A stretch of 64,000 bases of DNA from Armatimonadota bacterium (GTDB lineage: Bacteria > Armatimonadota > Fimbriimonadia > Fimbriimonadales > Fimbriimonadaceae): the NCBI GenBank assembly GCA_018268315.1, contig JAFDWU010000002.1:597153-661152 (forward strand). The letters are read 5' to 3'. The translations under genes were made by a program, and so were the position numbers. The notes under the pieces were generated by a model. The model was given only the letters and a program-made list of their open reading frames with translations. It was not told the origin of the DNA and made no database searches. Shown here one piece after another: positions 50,156-58,344 of this stretch (position 1 is its first letter; every line of letters starts with the position of its first letter).

Positions 50156-51136
50156 ATGAGTTTTGACCCCAACCGATACAACGCCCCGCCTCGACTTGAC
50201 GCGGCTTACGCCCCGCCGCAGTTCGAGTACACCCAAACCCAGAAACCGCCTCCTTCTTGGCAAAAGAAGCTGGGGCCAATTGGCACGTTGCTGGTCTTCC
50301 TTGGCGCGAAGCTGAAGTCGATTCTGCTTTTACTGAAGGCAGTGCCGTTCCTTGCTAAGTTCATCGTTACCGGCGGCACGATGTTTGCCAGCATGTGGTT
50401 CTACTCAACCATCTTCGGCTGGAAGTTTGCCGCCGGCTTCGTCATCGGCATATTGGTACACGAGCTTGGCCACGTGGTAGCGGCGAAGGTGCAGGGTGTA
50501 AAGGTAACCGCGCCGATCTTCATCCCCGGCATGGGCGCGCTGATTGGCCTGAAGGAAAACGCCAACTCGGCTCATGGCGATGCGATCATCGGCATCGGCG
50601 GACCCATTGGCGGCACCCTTGCCGGCCTTGGGTTCCTTGCGCTGTATATGGTGTTCCCTTCGCCGCTCTGGCTGGGGCTGGCGATGTTCACGTTCTGGAT
50701 TAACTTGTTTAACCTTACGCCGATGTATCCGCTGGATGGCGGGCGCATCGTGGGCGCGATCTCGCCGTATTTGTGGGCGCTTGGCCTCGTGATCATGCTG
50801 GGAATGCTGCTGACCGGCTTTCTCACCAACCCAATCATCTTTCTGCTCATTCTGATGGGATTGCCGCGGCTTTGGCACGGCTTCAAAACCGGCCAAACGA
50901 ACCTGCCCGGCCAGATGCCCTCCACCCCCGCTCAGCGGATTGGGATGGGCGCGGCGTTTGTGGGCCTGGTTTGCTTCCTGCTGCTGGCGCAGTTCGCCAC
51001 CGAACAGAGTTTGTATCGCGCCGATCCGCGCTTGCAGCGGCATGCACAGGTGCAGTATGACGACCGCCAGCTAACGCGCCAGCCGGCGTTTAGCCAGCCC
51101 GGCGATAATGGCGGCTCGGATCAAGGGGACTTTTAG
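50156..51136 (+). CDS. M50 family site-2-type membrane metalloprotease
   Basis: 326 residues with about six membrane helices. Zinc motif HELGHVVAAKVQGV (HExxH, about residue 103), then metal-ligand region NLTPMYPLDGGRI (N-P-DG), the hallmark of site-2 proteases. A Pro-rich, cytosolic N-terminal tail (NRYNAPPRLDAAYAPPQ) and a polar C-terminal tail flank the core. It could process membrane-bound anti-sigma factors or other transmembrane segments. Confidence 0.9.
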   Translation: MSFDPNRYNAPPRLDAAYAPPQFEYTQTQKPPPSWQKKLGPIGTLLVFLGAKLKSILLLLKAVPFLAKFIVTGGTMFASMWFYSTIFGWKFAAGFVIGILVHELGHVVAAKVQGVKVTAPIFIPGMGALIGLKENANSAHGDAIIGIGGPIGGTLAGLGFLALYMVFPSPLWLGLAMFTFWINLFNLTPMYPLDGGRIVGAISPYLWALGLVIMLGMLLTGFLTNPIIFLLILMGLPRLWHGFKTGQTNLPGQMPSTPAQRIGMGAAFVGLVCFLLLAQFATEQSLYRADPRLQRHAQVQYDDRQLTRQPAFSQPGDNGGSDQGDF

Positions 51137-51178
51137 GGCTTGCGCGGCGGAGTTTTGGGTATATTCTTGGCTCCCGGC

Positions 51179-51263
51179 GCGCGGGTGGTGAAATTGGTAG
51201 ACACGCTACCTTGAGGTGGTAGTGCTGCAAGGCGTGAAGGTTCGAGTCCTTTCCCGCGCACCA
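51179..51263 (+). tRNA. tRNA-Leu (anticodon GAG)
   Basis: Class II tRNA. Acceptor stem GCGCGGG / CCCGCGC, anticodon loop TTGAGGT between CTACC and GGTAG (anticodon GAG), long variable arm, T arm with TTCGAGT, discriminator A and encoded CCA. Confidence 0.95.
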
Positions 51264-51434
51264 CAGATTCAAAGTCTGTGAGGGTTCTTCTTAAGCTGAA
51301 ATCTCCTTTCGGCGTGCCTATGCTTCAACTTCCGCGCCCCCAGAGGGCAGGGCAGACTGTCTATTAATGCACTGTCAATGCAAATCGGGACGGGTGGTTC
51401 CCGGGCATTGGAGTAGTAAGGGGTGAGGCGCAAC

Positions 51435-52079
51435 ATGACCCAAACAACCCACCCAACTCGCCACACGATTGACAAAATCAACCGCCACCCGACTTGCCAC
51501 GACCTGGAATGGCGCGACATCCGCAAGATGTTTGAGGAAATCGGCGACGCCACAATTGAGCATAACGGGAACCTGAAAGTGACGCTTGGCGGCAAGACCA
51601 TGGTGTTCCGTTCGAATCAGGATTCCAAGATTGCGTCCGAAGAGGACATCCACGAGATTCGAAGCTTCATGCAAGGGACGGGCCATGCATCGACGAAGCC
51701 GACGCCGCTTGTGTTGGTGATGGACCACCAAAGCGCCAAGCTTTACCGAACCGATGCAAAGGAAACCACGCCCGAGAAGGTTGTCCCCCACGATCCTGAG
51801 GGCCATAAAGGCCACGTTCGGTCAAAGCACTCTCTAGCGGACCAAACCGGAGACATCGACCATACGGAGTATTTCAAATCCATCGCCCACCTTCTTGACG
51901 GCGACGAACCGTTGCAGATATTCAGCGCCGGACACGGCTCCAGCAACTTGATGGACGGCTTCGTGGATTGGCTGAAGACGGCTCATCCCGCGATCGCGAA
52001 GCGGGTCGTGCGATGCGCAAGCATCGACCTTGCTCATATGAGCGACGGGGAGATTCTAGAAATGGCGCGTGGCCGCTGA
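51435..52079 (+). CDS. Possible eRF1-fold (baeRF-like) protein with HicA-like N-terminus
   Basis: 214 residues from the ATG at 51435 (a GTG at 51423 is in frame but not preferred). The N-terminal part (RHPTCHDLEWRDIRKMFEEI, IEHNGNLKVTLGGKTMVF) looks like a small RNA-binding or HicA-like fold. The C-terminal 110 residues (LVLVMDHQSAKLYRTD, EYFKSIAHLL, LQIFSAGHGSSNLMDGFVDWL, EILEMARG) match the general pattern of bacterial eRF1-fold proteins, which bind ribosomes or tRNA. The gene follows tRNA-Leu. Function inferred only. Confidence 0.5.
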   Translation: MTQTTHPTRHTIDKINRHPTCHDLEWRDIRKMFEEIGDATIEHNGNLKVTLGGKTMVFRSNQDSKIASEEDIHEIRSFMQGTGHASTKPTPLVLVMDHQSAKLYRTDAKETTPEKVVPHDPEGHKGHVRSKHSLADQTGDIDHTEYFKSIAHLLDGDEPLQIFSAGHGSSNLMDGFVDWLKTAHPAIAKRVVRCASIDLAHMSDGEILEMARGR

Positions 52080-52125
52080 GGGACAGACCTCAATGTGACC
52101 AGGCTCTGGGTGCCTAACTGTTAGC

Positions 52126-53160
52126 CTAGCGAATGCCGGTTTCCTTTTCCCGTTCGAGACATGCTGGCTCGAATGGGCAGGCGCCGCAATCTGCCGCGAT
52201 AAGACCGTAGGAGATGTACTTGCCAAATCCGTCGGCGAATACGGTCGCGACCGTTTCAAACCGCTCCCGCAGTCGTCGTGCGGCGACGAAGTTCGCGCCG
52301 GACGAGATGCCGACGCACTTGCCGTATACACCGCGAAGCTCACGAGCGGCCACGATTGCCTCCTCGGAGGAGACCACCGCCACTTCGTCGATCATGGGAT
52401 GCAAGCCGCCCTTACCGTCAGAAGCGATGGCTGGGATGAAGCCATCCCCTATTCCAAATATCGAGTGAGGCCCAGGTTCCCCGCCAGTCATCACCGCTGA
52501 TTCCGCAGGCTCTACGGCAACGATGCGAACATTCGGCAACACCTCGCGCAAGCCCGCGCCTACGCCAATGAGAGTCCCGCCCGTGCCGACGCCGGCGACG
52601 AATGCGTCGATCTTGCGATCGCCGATTTGATCAAGCAGTTCGCGAGCGGTGGTTTTCGCGTGGCATTCCACATTAAGCGGGTTGGAAAACTGATCGGGGT
52701 TAAACCAACCATGCGAACTCGCCAAATCGTCGCGAATCGCAGCCGCTTCGGCGAAGCTTCCTTCCTTCGAGCATTCAATCAGGGTCGCGCCTAGCCGCCG
52801 GATATGCCCCTTCCGCTCCTCGGTCATATTCTCCGGCATCACAATCGTAACCTGGTGGCCCAGCTTCGTGCCGTAGTAGGTCATCGAGATGCCGGTGTTC
52901 CCGCTCGTCGCCTCGACGATCGGCTGGCCCTCTTCCAGAAGGCCTAGCTCGCGGCTGCGCCCCAGGATGTAGTCGGCGATCCGGTCCTTCACGCTGCCGC
53001 AAGGGTTAACGCACTCCAGCTTGGCGAAAACGCCGTCAATCTCAATGAGGGGCGTGTTCCCGACCTCGCGGTGCGGCGCGCCTTCAGGTGTCCCGCCAGG
53101 GTGCACTACCCTTACCGAGCCTTGCATAGCCTGGTTACAGTCGCCGCGCGCGTCACTCAT
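52126..53160 (-). CDS. Cysteine synthase family PLP enzyme with Cys-rich tail
   Basis: 344 residues from the ATG at 53160, with an AAGGAA Shine-Dalgarno nine bases upstream. PLP-binding Lys in CGSVKDRIA, substrate loop EATSGNTGISM, phosphate loop GVGTGGTLIG, and GISSGANFVAARRL. It should make cysteine from O-acetylserine (CysK/CysM type) or a related product. The last 25 residues contain DCGACPFEPAC, a CxxCx5C pattern not usual in CysK. This tail may bind metal. Confidence 0.9.
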   Translation of the reverse strand: MSDARGDCNQAMQGSVRVVHPGGTPEGAPHREVGNTPLIEIDGVFAKLECVNPCGSVKDRIADYILGRSRELGLLEEGQPIVEATSGNTGISMTYYGTKLGHQVTIVMPENMTEERKGHIRRLGATLIECSKEGSFAEAAAIRDDLASSHGWFNPDQFSNPLNVECHAKTTARELLDQIGDRKIDAFVAGVGTGGTLIGVGAGLREVLPNVRIVAVEPAESAVMTGGEPGPHSIFGIGDGFIPAIASDGKGGLHPMIDEVAVVSSEEAIVAARELRGVYGKCVGISSGANFVAARRLRERFETVATVFADGFGKYISYGLIAADCGACPFEPACLEREKETGIR

Positions 53161-53261
53161 GTCCAGAATTCCTTCCAACGACCCTCAGGGTCGTCAAGGT
53201 CAAGTTACCATTCTTAGAAATTAGCAATATATGCAACCATTTCTTTGCATTTTGTGTTATC

Positions 53262-54140
53262 ATGCAACCCATGAGTTGCGTAATTGAACGAACAACCGAT
53301 TCCATCAACTTCGAATACATGCTTCAGGCGAACCTGGAAACCGTGTGGAAAACCCTTATCGACCCCGACAAGATCAAGCAGTGGTTCTGCTCAAACGGCT
53401 ACGAGGGCGTGATCGAACCCGGTAAGGATGCCGTCCTGAGATTTCATGACGACAACCAGAGCCGAATCCAGACTGTAAGCCTCATCCCGCTCAAGGAGTG
53501 GTCGTTCCGATGGGTGCCCGCCGAGTGCAGCATCGACCCCATCACCGTGGAAAGCGCAACCACCCTTGTCACCATCCAGCTAACTCCGGAAGGCGATCGC
53601 ACCAAGCTCACGCTTACCGAAAGCGGCTTCAGCAAGTTCGCACCGAACAACATGCGCTGGAACCTGGACGGCTGGGATATGTGCCTCGCCGACCTGCAGA
53701 AGTCGTTCGAGGACGGCATCCACGACGCCATGCACTTCCAGCGCTTCCTGAAAGCGCCGATCGAGAAGGTGTACCGCGCGCTCACTGATCCCGAGCAGAT
53801 GGTGAAGGCGTTCGGCATGGACAAATTCGAAGGCAAGGTCGAGGTCGGCCAGATTGGAGTTTGGACCTTCCAGGGCAAGCAAACCCACCTTGAATGGGTG
53901 GCCTTGGAAGCGCCGAACAAGGTGGTCTACCGCTGGGTTCCGGGCGAGTTCTGGACCAAGCCGATTCCCGATAACGCCACGCTGGTGACCATTCAGCTCT
54001 TCCCCTTCAACGATGGAACTCTACTGCTGCTGCGTGAAGAGGGTTTCAGGGCATTTGGCGAGGCGGCGTTCCAGATGAACTACGAAGGTTGGGGAGTCGA
54101 AGTTCTGCCGCTGCTTCAGAAGTTCGTCGAAGGCGAATGA
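53262..54140 (+). CDS. Tandem AHSA1/SRPBCC domain protein
   Basis: 292 residues (289 from the ATG at 53271) made of two similar START-like domains. Domain 1 (about 10-145) has MLQANLETVWKTLIDPDKIKQWF; domain 2 (about 160-292) has FLKAPIEKVYRALTDPEQMVKAF. Both end in the helix with NLDGWDMCLADL or NYEGWGVEVLPLL. The family binds hydrophobic ligands. It overlaps the start of an ArsR-type regulator (ATGA), a common pairing. Confidence 0.85.
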   Translation: MQPMSCVIERTTDSINFEYMLQANLETVWKTLIDPDKIKQWFCSNGYEGVIEPGKDAVLRFHDDNQSRIQTVSLIPLKEWSFRWVPAECSIDPITVESATTLVTIQLTPEGDRTKLTLTESGFSKFAPNNMRWNLDGWDMCLADLQKSFEDGIHDAMHFQRFLKAPIEKVYRALTDPEQMVKAFGMDKFEGKVEVGQIGVWTFQGKQTHLEWVALEAPNKVVYRWVPGEFWTKPIPDNATLVTIQLFPFNDGTLLLLREEGFRAFGEAAFQMNYEGWGVEVLPLLQKFVEGE

Positions 54141-54454
54141 AAGAAAGCGCCGCCCTTACGTTTGCCGCACTGGGAGAACCGGTGCGGCTTGAATTGGTGG
54201 AGCGGCTGGTCCGCGATGGCCCCCAAACCATCTCAGACCTAACCGACGGCCTGCCGATGACCCGCCAAGGCGCGCGAAAGCACCTCGAGGTGCTGGAGGG
54301 CGCGGCCATCGTCCAGCTTGAGAAGAGCGGGCGCACGCAGGTCGTTTCCCTTCATCCGGAAGCAATGCGCGCGGCCCAGGATTGGATGGCGGCATCGGCA
54401 CGGGCATGGATTAGGCGGCTCGACGCCCTGCAAACCTTGGTGGAAGGCGATTAG
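54137..54454 (+). CDS. ArsR/SmtB-family transcriptional regulator
   Basis: 105 residues from the ATG at 54137, which overlaps the AHSA1 stop codon. Winged-helix: LTFAALGEPVRLELVERL, then TISDLTDGLPMTRQGARKHLEVLEGAAIV. The metal-binding Cys of ArsR/SmtB is absent, so it is likely a metal-independent member, perhaps controlling the AHSA1 gene. The 3' end overlaps the convergent LysE-type gene by four bases. Confidence 0.9.
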   Translation: MKESAALTFAALGEPVRLELVERLVRDGPQTISDLTDGLPMTRQGARKHLEVLEGAAIVQLEKSGRTQVVSLHPEAMRAAQDWMAASARAWIRRLDALQTLVEGD

Positions 54455-55077
54455 CGACGGTCCAGCATCAGCCGCGCGCCTAGCCCGACAAAGATAAGGC
54501 CCGAAACGCGCTCCATCCACTGCTTAACGGATGGGGCGCGGAGGGCCTCCGCGGTCTTGCTTACGGTCAGCGCCACTGTCATCAGCCACACAATGCCCAT
54601 GGTGTAGTGAATGCCAACCAGCAGGAACGTCTTGGCGACCACCGGATCGCCTTTCGCGATGAACTGGGGCAGGAACGAAACGTAAAACAGGGCGACTTTG
54701 GGGTTCATCACGTTGGTGACGAAGCCTTGGAGGAACGCCGGTCGGCTATCGGCTTGAATCGCCTCTTCAAACTGCTCAACAGGCTTGAATCCAGATCGCA
54801 AGCTCTGGACCCCTAGGTAGATGAGGTACAGCGCGCCCGCCATTTTGACGGCATCGTACAGTTGCGCGGAGCGCAGAAGGATTGCGGACAGGCCAAACGC
54901 GGCAAGCGAGGCGTGTACTAGGCCGCCGCTGACCATTCCCGCCAGCGTCCTTGCGCCACCCTGCCATCCCCTGGCGATGGAGCTGCGCACCACGAGCATC
55001 GTGTCCGCGCCTGGAGTCAGGGTGAGCACTAAGGCAACGACGGTGAATGCGGCAACGGAGGAGTCGATCAGGGCCAT
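54451..55077 (-). CDS. LysE/RhtB family amino-acid exporter
   Basis: 208 residues, six membrane helices. Typical motifs: VALVLTLTPGADTMLVVRSSIARGWQGG, SGGLVHASLAAFGLSAIL, and QGFVTNVMNPKVALFYVSFLPQF. Inner-membrane efflux of amino acids or related metabolites is expected; the substrate is not predictable. Divergent from dapB. Confidence 0.92.
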   Translation of the reverse strand: MALIDSSVAAFTVVALVLTLTPGADTMLVVRSSIARGWQGGARTLAGMVSGGLVHASLAAFGLSAILLRSAQLYDAVKMAGALYLIYLGVQSLRSGFKPVEQFEEAIQADSRPAFLQGFVTNVMNPKVALFYVSFLPQFIAKGDPVVAKTFLLVGIHYTMGIVWLMTVALTVSKTAEALRAPSVKQWMERVSGLIFVGLGARLMLDRR

Positions 55078-55181
55078 GCTCCATTGTTACGCGTTTTGTG
55101 GCTTGAAATTTCAGTACAGCAAGATGGTTTTGAAACGACGGTTGTATCCCCGCATACTTGGCGGTGGGCCACAATGGAAGG

Positions 55182-55904
55182 GTGATCCAACTCGGCATCT
55201 TTGGAAAGGGCAGGCTCGCGGGCGCAATCGTTGACCAACTGCCCGCGCACCCGTCGCTCGCGCTTGCCTGGCAGATCGACGAAACCGGCAGCCCGCAGAA
55301 AGCGGATGTTGTTGTTGATGCCAGCCTTGCCAACGCGGTTCCAGGGCACCTTCAATGGGCAATGGAAACCGGTACGAACATTGTCATAGGCGCCACTGGG
55401 TGGGATCCCTCGATATTAGACAAGGTTGGCAAGGAGATTGGCGTGCTGGTAGCCCCTAACTTCAGCCTCACCGTGGCCTTCGCACAAAGGCTCGCGCTTG
55501 TGCTTGGCCGCTACGCGGCTTTAGATTCGGAGAACGATCCTTACATCGTTGAGCATCATCATCGCAAGAAAGCCGACGCCCCCAGCGGCACTGCAAAGGC
55601 TCTCGCCGAGGCGGTTTTGAAGGGTTGTCCGCGTAAGACCATTGTAAGTACAACCACCCATGAACCACACGAGCTTCATGTTGCCTCGATACGGGCTGGG
55701 CATGAGTTTGGCTTTCACACGGTAGGGCTCGACGCGCCGGGAGAGACCCTTAAGCTGGAGCACCAAGTGCGATCACGCGCGGTGTTCGGCGACGGCGCGC
55801 TACGCGCGGGGGAGTGGATCGTTGGAAAGAAGGGGGTTTACACCTTCTCTGATATGGCAGGCGAAGTGTTGAACCCAATTTTCAAAATTGACAAAGAATT
55901 TTAG
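55182..55904 (+). CDS. dapB: 4-Hydroxy-tetrahydrodipicolinate reductase
   Basis: 240 residues from GTG 55182; an upstream TTG adds eight residues without support. Rossmann start IQLGIFGKGRLAGAIVDQL, substrate-binding motif EHHHRKKADAPSGTAKAL (catalytic His and Lys), and HEFGFHTVGLDAPGETLKLEH. It reduces the DapA product in the diaminopimelate pathway. It is separate from dapA-dapD. Confidence 0.93.
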   Translation: MIQLGIFGKGRLAGAIVDQLPAHPSLALAWQIDETGSPQKADVVVDASLANAVPGHLQWAMETGTNIVIGATGWDPSILDKVGKEIGVLVAPNFSLTVAFAQRLALVLGRYAALDSENDPYIVEHHHRKKADAPSGTAKALAEAVLKGCPRKTIVSTTTHEPHELHVASIRAGHEFGFHTVGLDAPGETLKLEHQVRSRAVFGDGALRAGEWIVGKKGVYTFSDMAGEVLNPIFKIDKEF

Positions 55905-55948
55905 CGACACTGTCACAAATTTGCTCCCTCACGCTAATTACTCTCAAA

Positions 55949-55963
55949 GCGGCCATTTGCCGC
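55949..55963 (+). promoter_or_regulatory. Leader hairpin before PEP-CTERM paralog 1
   Basis: GCGGC-CATTT-GCCGC directly precedes the GAGGAA ribosome-binding site (one base apart). A GTCAC element lies 32 bases upstream. The equivalent pair precedes paralog 3. Confidence 0.5.
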
Positions 55964-55975
55964 AGAGGAAGCAAT

Positions 55976-56686
55976 ATGAAACAATTTCGAACCCTTCACG
56001 CCTTCACGGCGGCTTTGGCGCTCGTCGCGATCGCGCCGGCAACTATCACGTCCTACAGCGAGTACGCCGGCGCTCTTGCCTATCAATATGACAGCGGCGG
56101 TTTGCTCTACAACTTCACCAGCTCGGCGCCGGTAAATTTCTTTGATCCGTACACTGCCAACTACCAATATGGCGACTCGACTTCGACCTACATTGTCGGA
56201 GTGTCATCGGTTACTTCAGCAAGTTCCAGTTATATTCACGCACAAGGCCAATTCGCCGGCCAGTCAACGATGACCTACGGCTACGGCGGTGGCAACTATC
56301 CAACTGCCGAAACCTACATGTATCACGAGATCATTTTCACGGTGGATGCGCCCACGCTCGTCACGATTGCTGCCTTTGGAACGAACGCCGGTTTCGCTGG
56401 TTCGCACTACACTTCCAACTACCTTTATGTCGACTCGACCCTTCAAGATGGCGCGTATGACGGCACTTACTCGGTGACGGTTGGAGCGGGTACGCATTAC
56501 GCCTTCTACGAAGGGGTGACTGAGGCCTACTACAAGGGCTATGGGGACGATTTTGGTTACTCGTATTTGACCGCCAACTACGATCTCCAGATCGGCGATG
56601 CGCGTCCGGTGCCGGAGCCGACATCGATGTGCGCGGTTGGAGTCGGCGTGCTCAGTCTGATCCGCCGAAAGCGCGCTCGATCCTAA
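55976..56686 (+). CDS. PEP-CTERM protein, tandem paralog 1
   Basis: 236 residues. Signal peptide (FRTLHAFTAALALVAIAPA), a body starting ATITSYSEYAGALAYQYD and rich in Tyr, Ser, Thr and Gly, then VPEPTSMCAVGVGVLSLIRRKR: PEP motif, short hydrophobic helix and basic tail. Exosortase-dependent surface or matrix protein. The body shares order with the next two genes: TSS-P-NF-DP-T, YIHAQGQFAG, E-YM--E--F-VD-PTLVTI. Confidence 0.9.
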   Translation: MKQFRTLHAFTAALALVAIAPATITSYSEYAGALAYQYDSGGLLYNFTSSAPVNFFDPYTANYQYGDSTSTYIVGVSSVTSASSSYIHAQGQFAGQSTMTYGYGGGNYPTAETYMYHEIIFTVDAPTLVTIAAFGTNAGFAGSHYTSNYLYVDSTLQDGAYDGTYSVTVGAGTHYAFYEGVTEAYYKGYGDDFGYSYLTANYDLQIGDARPVPEPTSMCAVGVGVLSLIRRKRARS

Positions 56687-56702
56687 GGGGAGCGGTCACC
56701 AC

Positions 56703-56730
56703 GGTCCGCCGTGCCTGCCCTGGGCGGACC
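56703..56730 (+). terminator. Hairpin after PEP-CTERM paralog 1
   Basis: GGTCCGCC and GGCGGACC pair perfectly across a 12-base loop, 16 bases past the stop codon. No T-tract, so it may be a stabilising 3' hairpin. Confidence 0.55.
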
Positions 56731-56811
56731 GATCCATCCCCCGCGTAGCAAGCAAACCAGACGCGTGTGGTGGCTTACCCCCTTGCCGAACTGCCATAGC
56801 AAAGAAACACT

Positions 56812-57522
56812 ATGAATAAACATCAAGAGACATTAGCCTCGATCGCCGTATTTGCGATGGCGTCCGTCGCGCCCGCAACGATCACCTCATATATTGAGTA
56901 CGCGGGGGCCGGCGCCTATCATGGCGACAATTATCAGCAGTACTACAACTACACCTCGAGCCCACCAATCAACTTTGCCGATCCATTCACCACAACGAGT
57001 GTCTATGGGGACACGATGTCAACTGAGGTATCGGCGGTGTCCTCAATCACCGCGGTTAGCTCGAACTATCTCCACGCCCAGGGACAGTTCAGTGGGTATG
57101 CATCGGTGACATACGGCCACAGCGGCGCCTCGGCTCCGGTTGCCGAAACCTACATGTATGATGAGGTCTTCTTCTCAGTTGACACTCCCACGCTGGTGAC
57201 GGTTTCCGCGTTTGGAACAAGCTCTTCAAGCGGAGGACTAACCTGGACTTCCAACGTCCTACTCGTCGATAACACCGTACAAGATGCGGCAGCGGATGGG
57301 ACCTACTCCATTCTCGTCGATGTTGGATACCACCTTGTATATTACGAAGGTATTGCGGAAGCCTACTATCAGACTGACGCCCCCGATCAGAGCTTCTCAA
57401 GTTTGAGCGCATCCTATGATCTACAGATCAGCGATCCCGGCTCGGTTCCCGAACCTACCTCCCTCGCGGCTGTTGGCTTGGGCGTTCTCAGCCTGATCCG
57501 CCGTAAGCGAAATCAATCGTAA
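56812..57522 (+). CDS. PEP-CTERM protein, tandem paralog 2
   Basis: 236 residues. Signal peptide (TLASIAVFAMASVAPA), then ATITSYIEYAGAGAYHGD and the family blocks (TSSPPINFADPFT, YLHAQGQFSGYASV, DEVFFSVDTPTLVTV). C-terminus VPEPTSLAAVGLGVLSLIRRKR. Unlike paralogs 1 and 3 it lacks a strong ribosome-binding site and the GCGGC hairpin, so its expression may differ. Confidence 0.9.
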   Translation: MNKHQETLASIAVFAMASVAPATITSYIEYAGAGAYHGDNYQQYYNYTSSPPINFADPFTTTSVYGDTMSTEVSAVSSITAVSSNYLHAQGQFSGYASVTYGHSGASAPVAETYMYDEVFFSVDTPTLVTVSAFGTSSSSGGLTWTSNVLLVDNTVQDAAADGTYSILVDVGYHLVYYEGIAEAYYQTDAPDQSFSSLSASYDLQISDPGSVPEPTSLAAVGLGVLSLIRRKRNQS

Positions 57523-57569
57523 ACGGCAAATGCCTGTCACATTCCGCCCCTTAGTCGCCAACTACCTAT

Positions 57570-57586
57570 GCGGCGCTTCGTGCCGC
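57570..57586 (+). promoter_or_regulatory. Leader hairpin before PEP-CTERM paralog 3
   Basis: GCGGC-GCTTCGT-GCCGC directly abuts the GGAGGAAG ribosome-binding site. A G-T pair can extend the stem to six pairs with a CTTCG loop. A GTCAC element lies 29 bases upstream. Confidence 0.5.
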
Positions 57587-57595
57587 GGAGGAAGA

Positions 57596-58309
57596 ATGAA
57601 CTACTCTCGAGGACTCCAAGCAGGCGCCATCGCCCTTGCTCTTGCCGCAACTTCCCCGGCAACCATCACGTCCTACAACGACTACCTTGCCACCGCCGAG
57701 GCGTATCAATACGACAACTACCAGCTTTACGACAGCTATACATCGACGACGCCGATTAACTTCAGCGATCCGTATACAGTCAACAACGTCTTTGGCGACT
57801 CGCTTTCGACGATGATCAATGCTTCCACGGCAACCGTCTACGCGAGCTCCAGCTACATCCACATGCAGGGGCACTTCGCGGGCCAGTGCACGATGCAGTT
57901 TGGCCACGCAAACGGCACCACGCCGCTTTCCGAAGCCTACATGTTCCACGAGCTGCTGTTCACGGTGGACGTCCCAACCCTCGTCACCATCTCGGCTTCC
58001 AACACCTACACCTACGGAGGGGGCGCGTTTACGACCACCAACTATCTGTATATCGATGGCGCGGTCCAGAACGCCGCCATCGATGGAATCCATCAGGTGA
58101 CAGTCAGCGCGGGCAGCCATGCCGCCTACTATGAAGGCTTCACGCAGTGCTACTACGCGGGATCAGGCTCGGATTACGGCTACACGTTCCTCAGCGCAGA
58201 CTACGATCTCCAGGTCGGCGATCCGCGTTCCGTGCCGGAACCAGCATCCATGTGTGCGATGGGATTGGGTGTTCTCAGCCTAATCAGGCGCAAGCGAATT
58301 AAATCCTAG
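57596..58309 (+). CDS. PEP-CTERM protein, tandem paralog 3
   Basis: 237 residues from the ATG at 57596, fixed by GGAGGAAG; a longer in-frame start at 57530 would read through the hairpin. Signal peptide (GLQAGAIALALAATSPA), then ATITSYNDYLATAEAYQYD, STTPINFSDPYT and YIHMQGHFAG. C-terminus VPEPASMCAMGLGVLSLIRRKR. Same family as the two upstream genes, and probably made by duplication. Confidence 0.9.
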   Translation: MNYSRGLQAGAIALALAATSPATITSYNDYLATAEAYQYDNYQLYDSYTSTTPINFSDPYTVNNVFGDSLSTMINASTATVYASSSYIHMQGHFAGQCTMQFGHANGTTPLSEAYMFHELLFTVDVPTLVTISASNTYTYGGGAFTTTNYLYIDGAVQNAAIDGIHQVTVSAGSHAAYYEGFTQCYYAGSGSDYGYTFLSADYDLQVGDPRSVPEPASMCAMGLGVLSLIRRKRIKS

Positions 58310-58323
58310 GAGGGTCAAAACCG

Positions 58324-58344
58324 CTGGGCCGTTCATCGGCCCAG
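58324..58344 (-). terminator. Terminator hairpin over the stop of the deacetylase gene
   Basis: CTGGGCC and GGCCCAG pair across a seven-base loop that includes the stop codon of the polysaccharide deacetylase. It may act on both converging transcripts. Confidence 0.5.

Noticed and set aside
51179-52079. Integrated element at tRNA-Leu
   Set aside because: No integrase and no repeat of the tRNA 3' end were found downstream within the window.
55911-55925. Sigma-54-type promoter (TGTCAC...TTGC) before PEP-CTERM paralog 1
   Set aside because: The two halves are one base too close for a -24/-12 promoter, and the TTGC half is absent before paralog 3.
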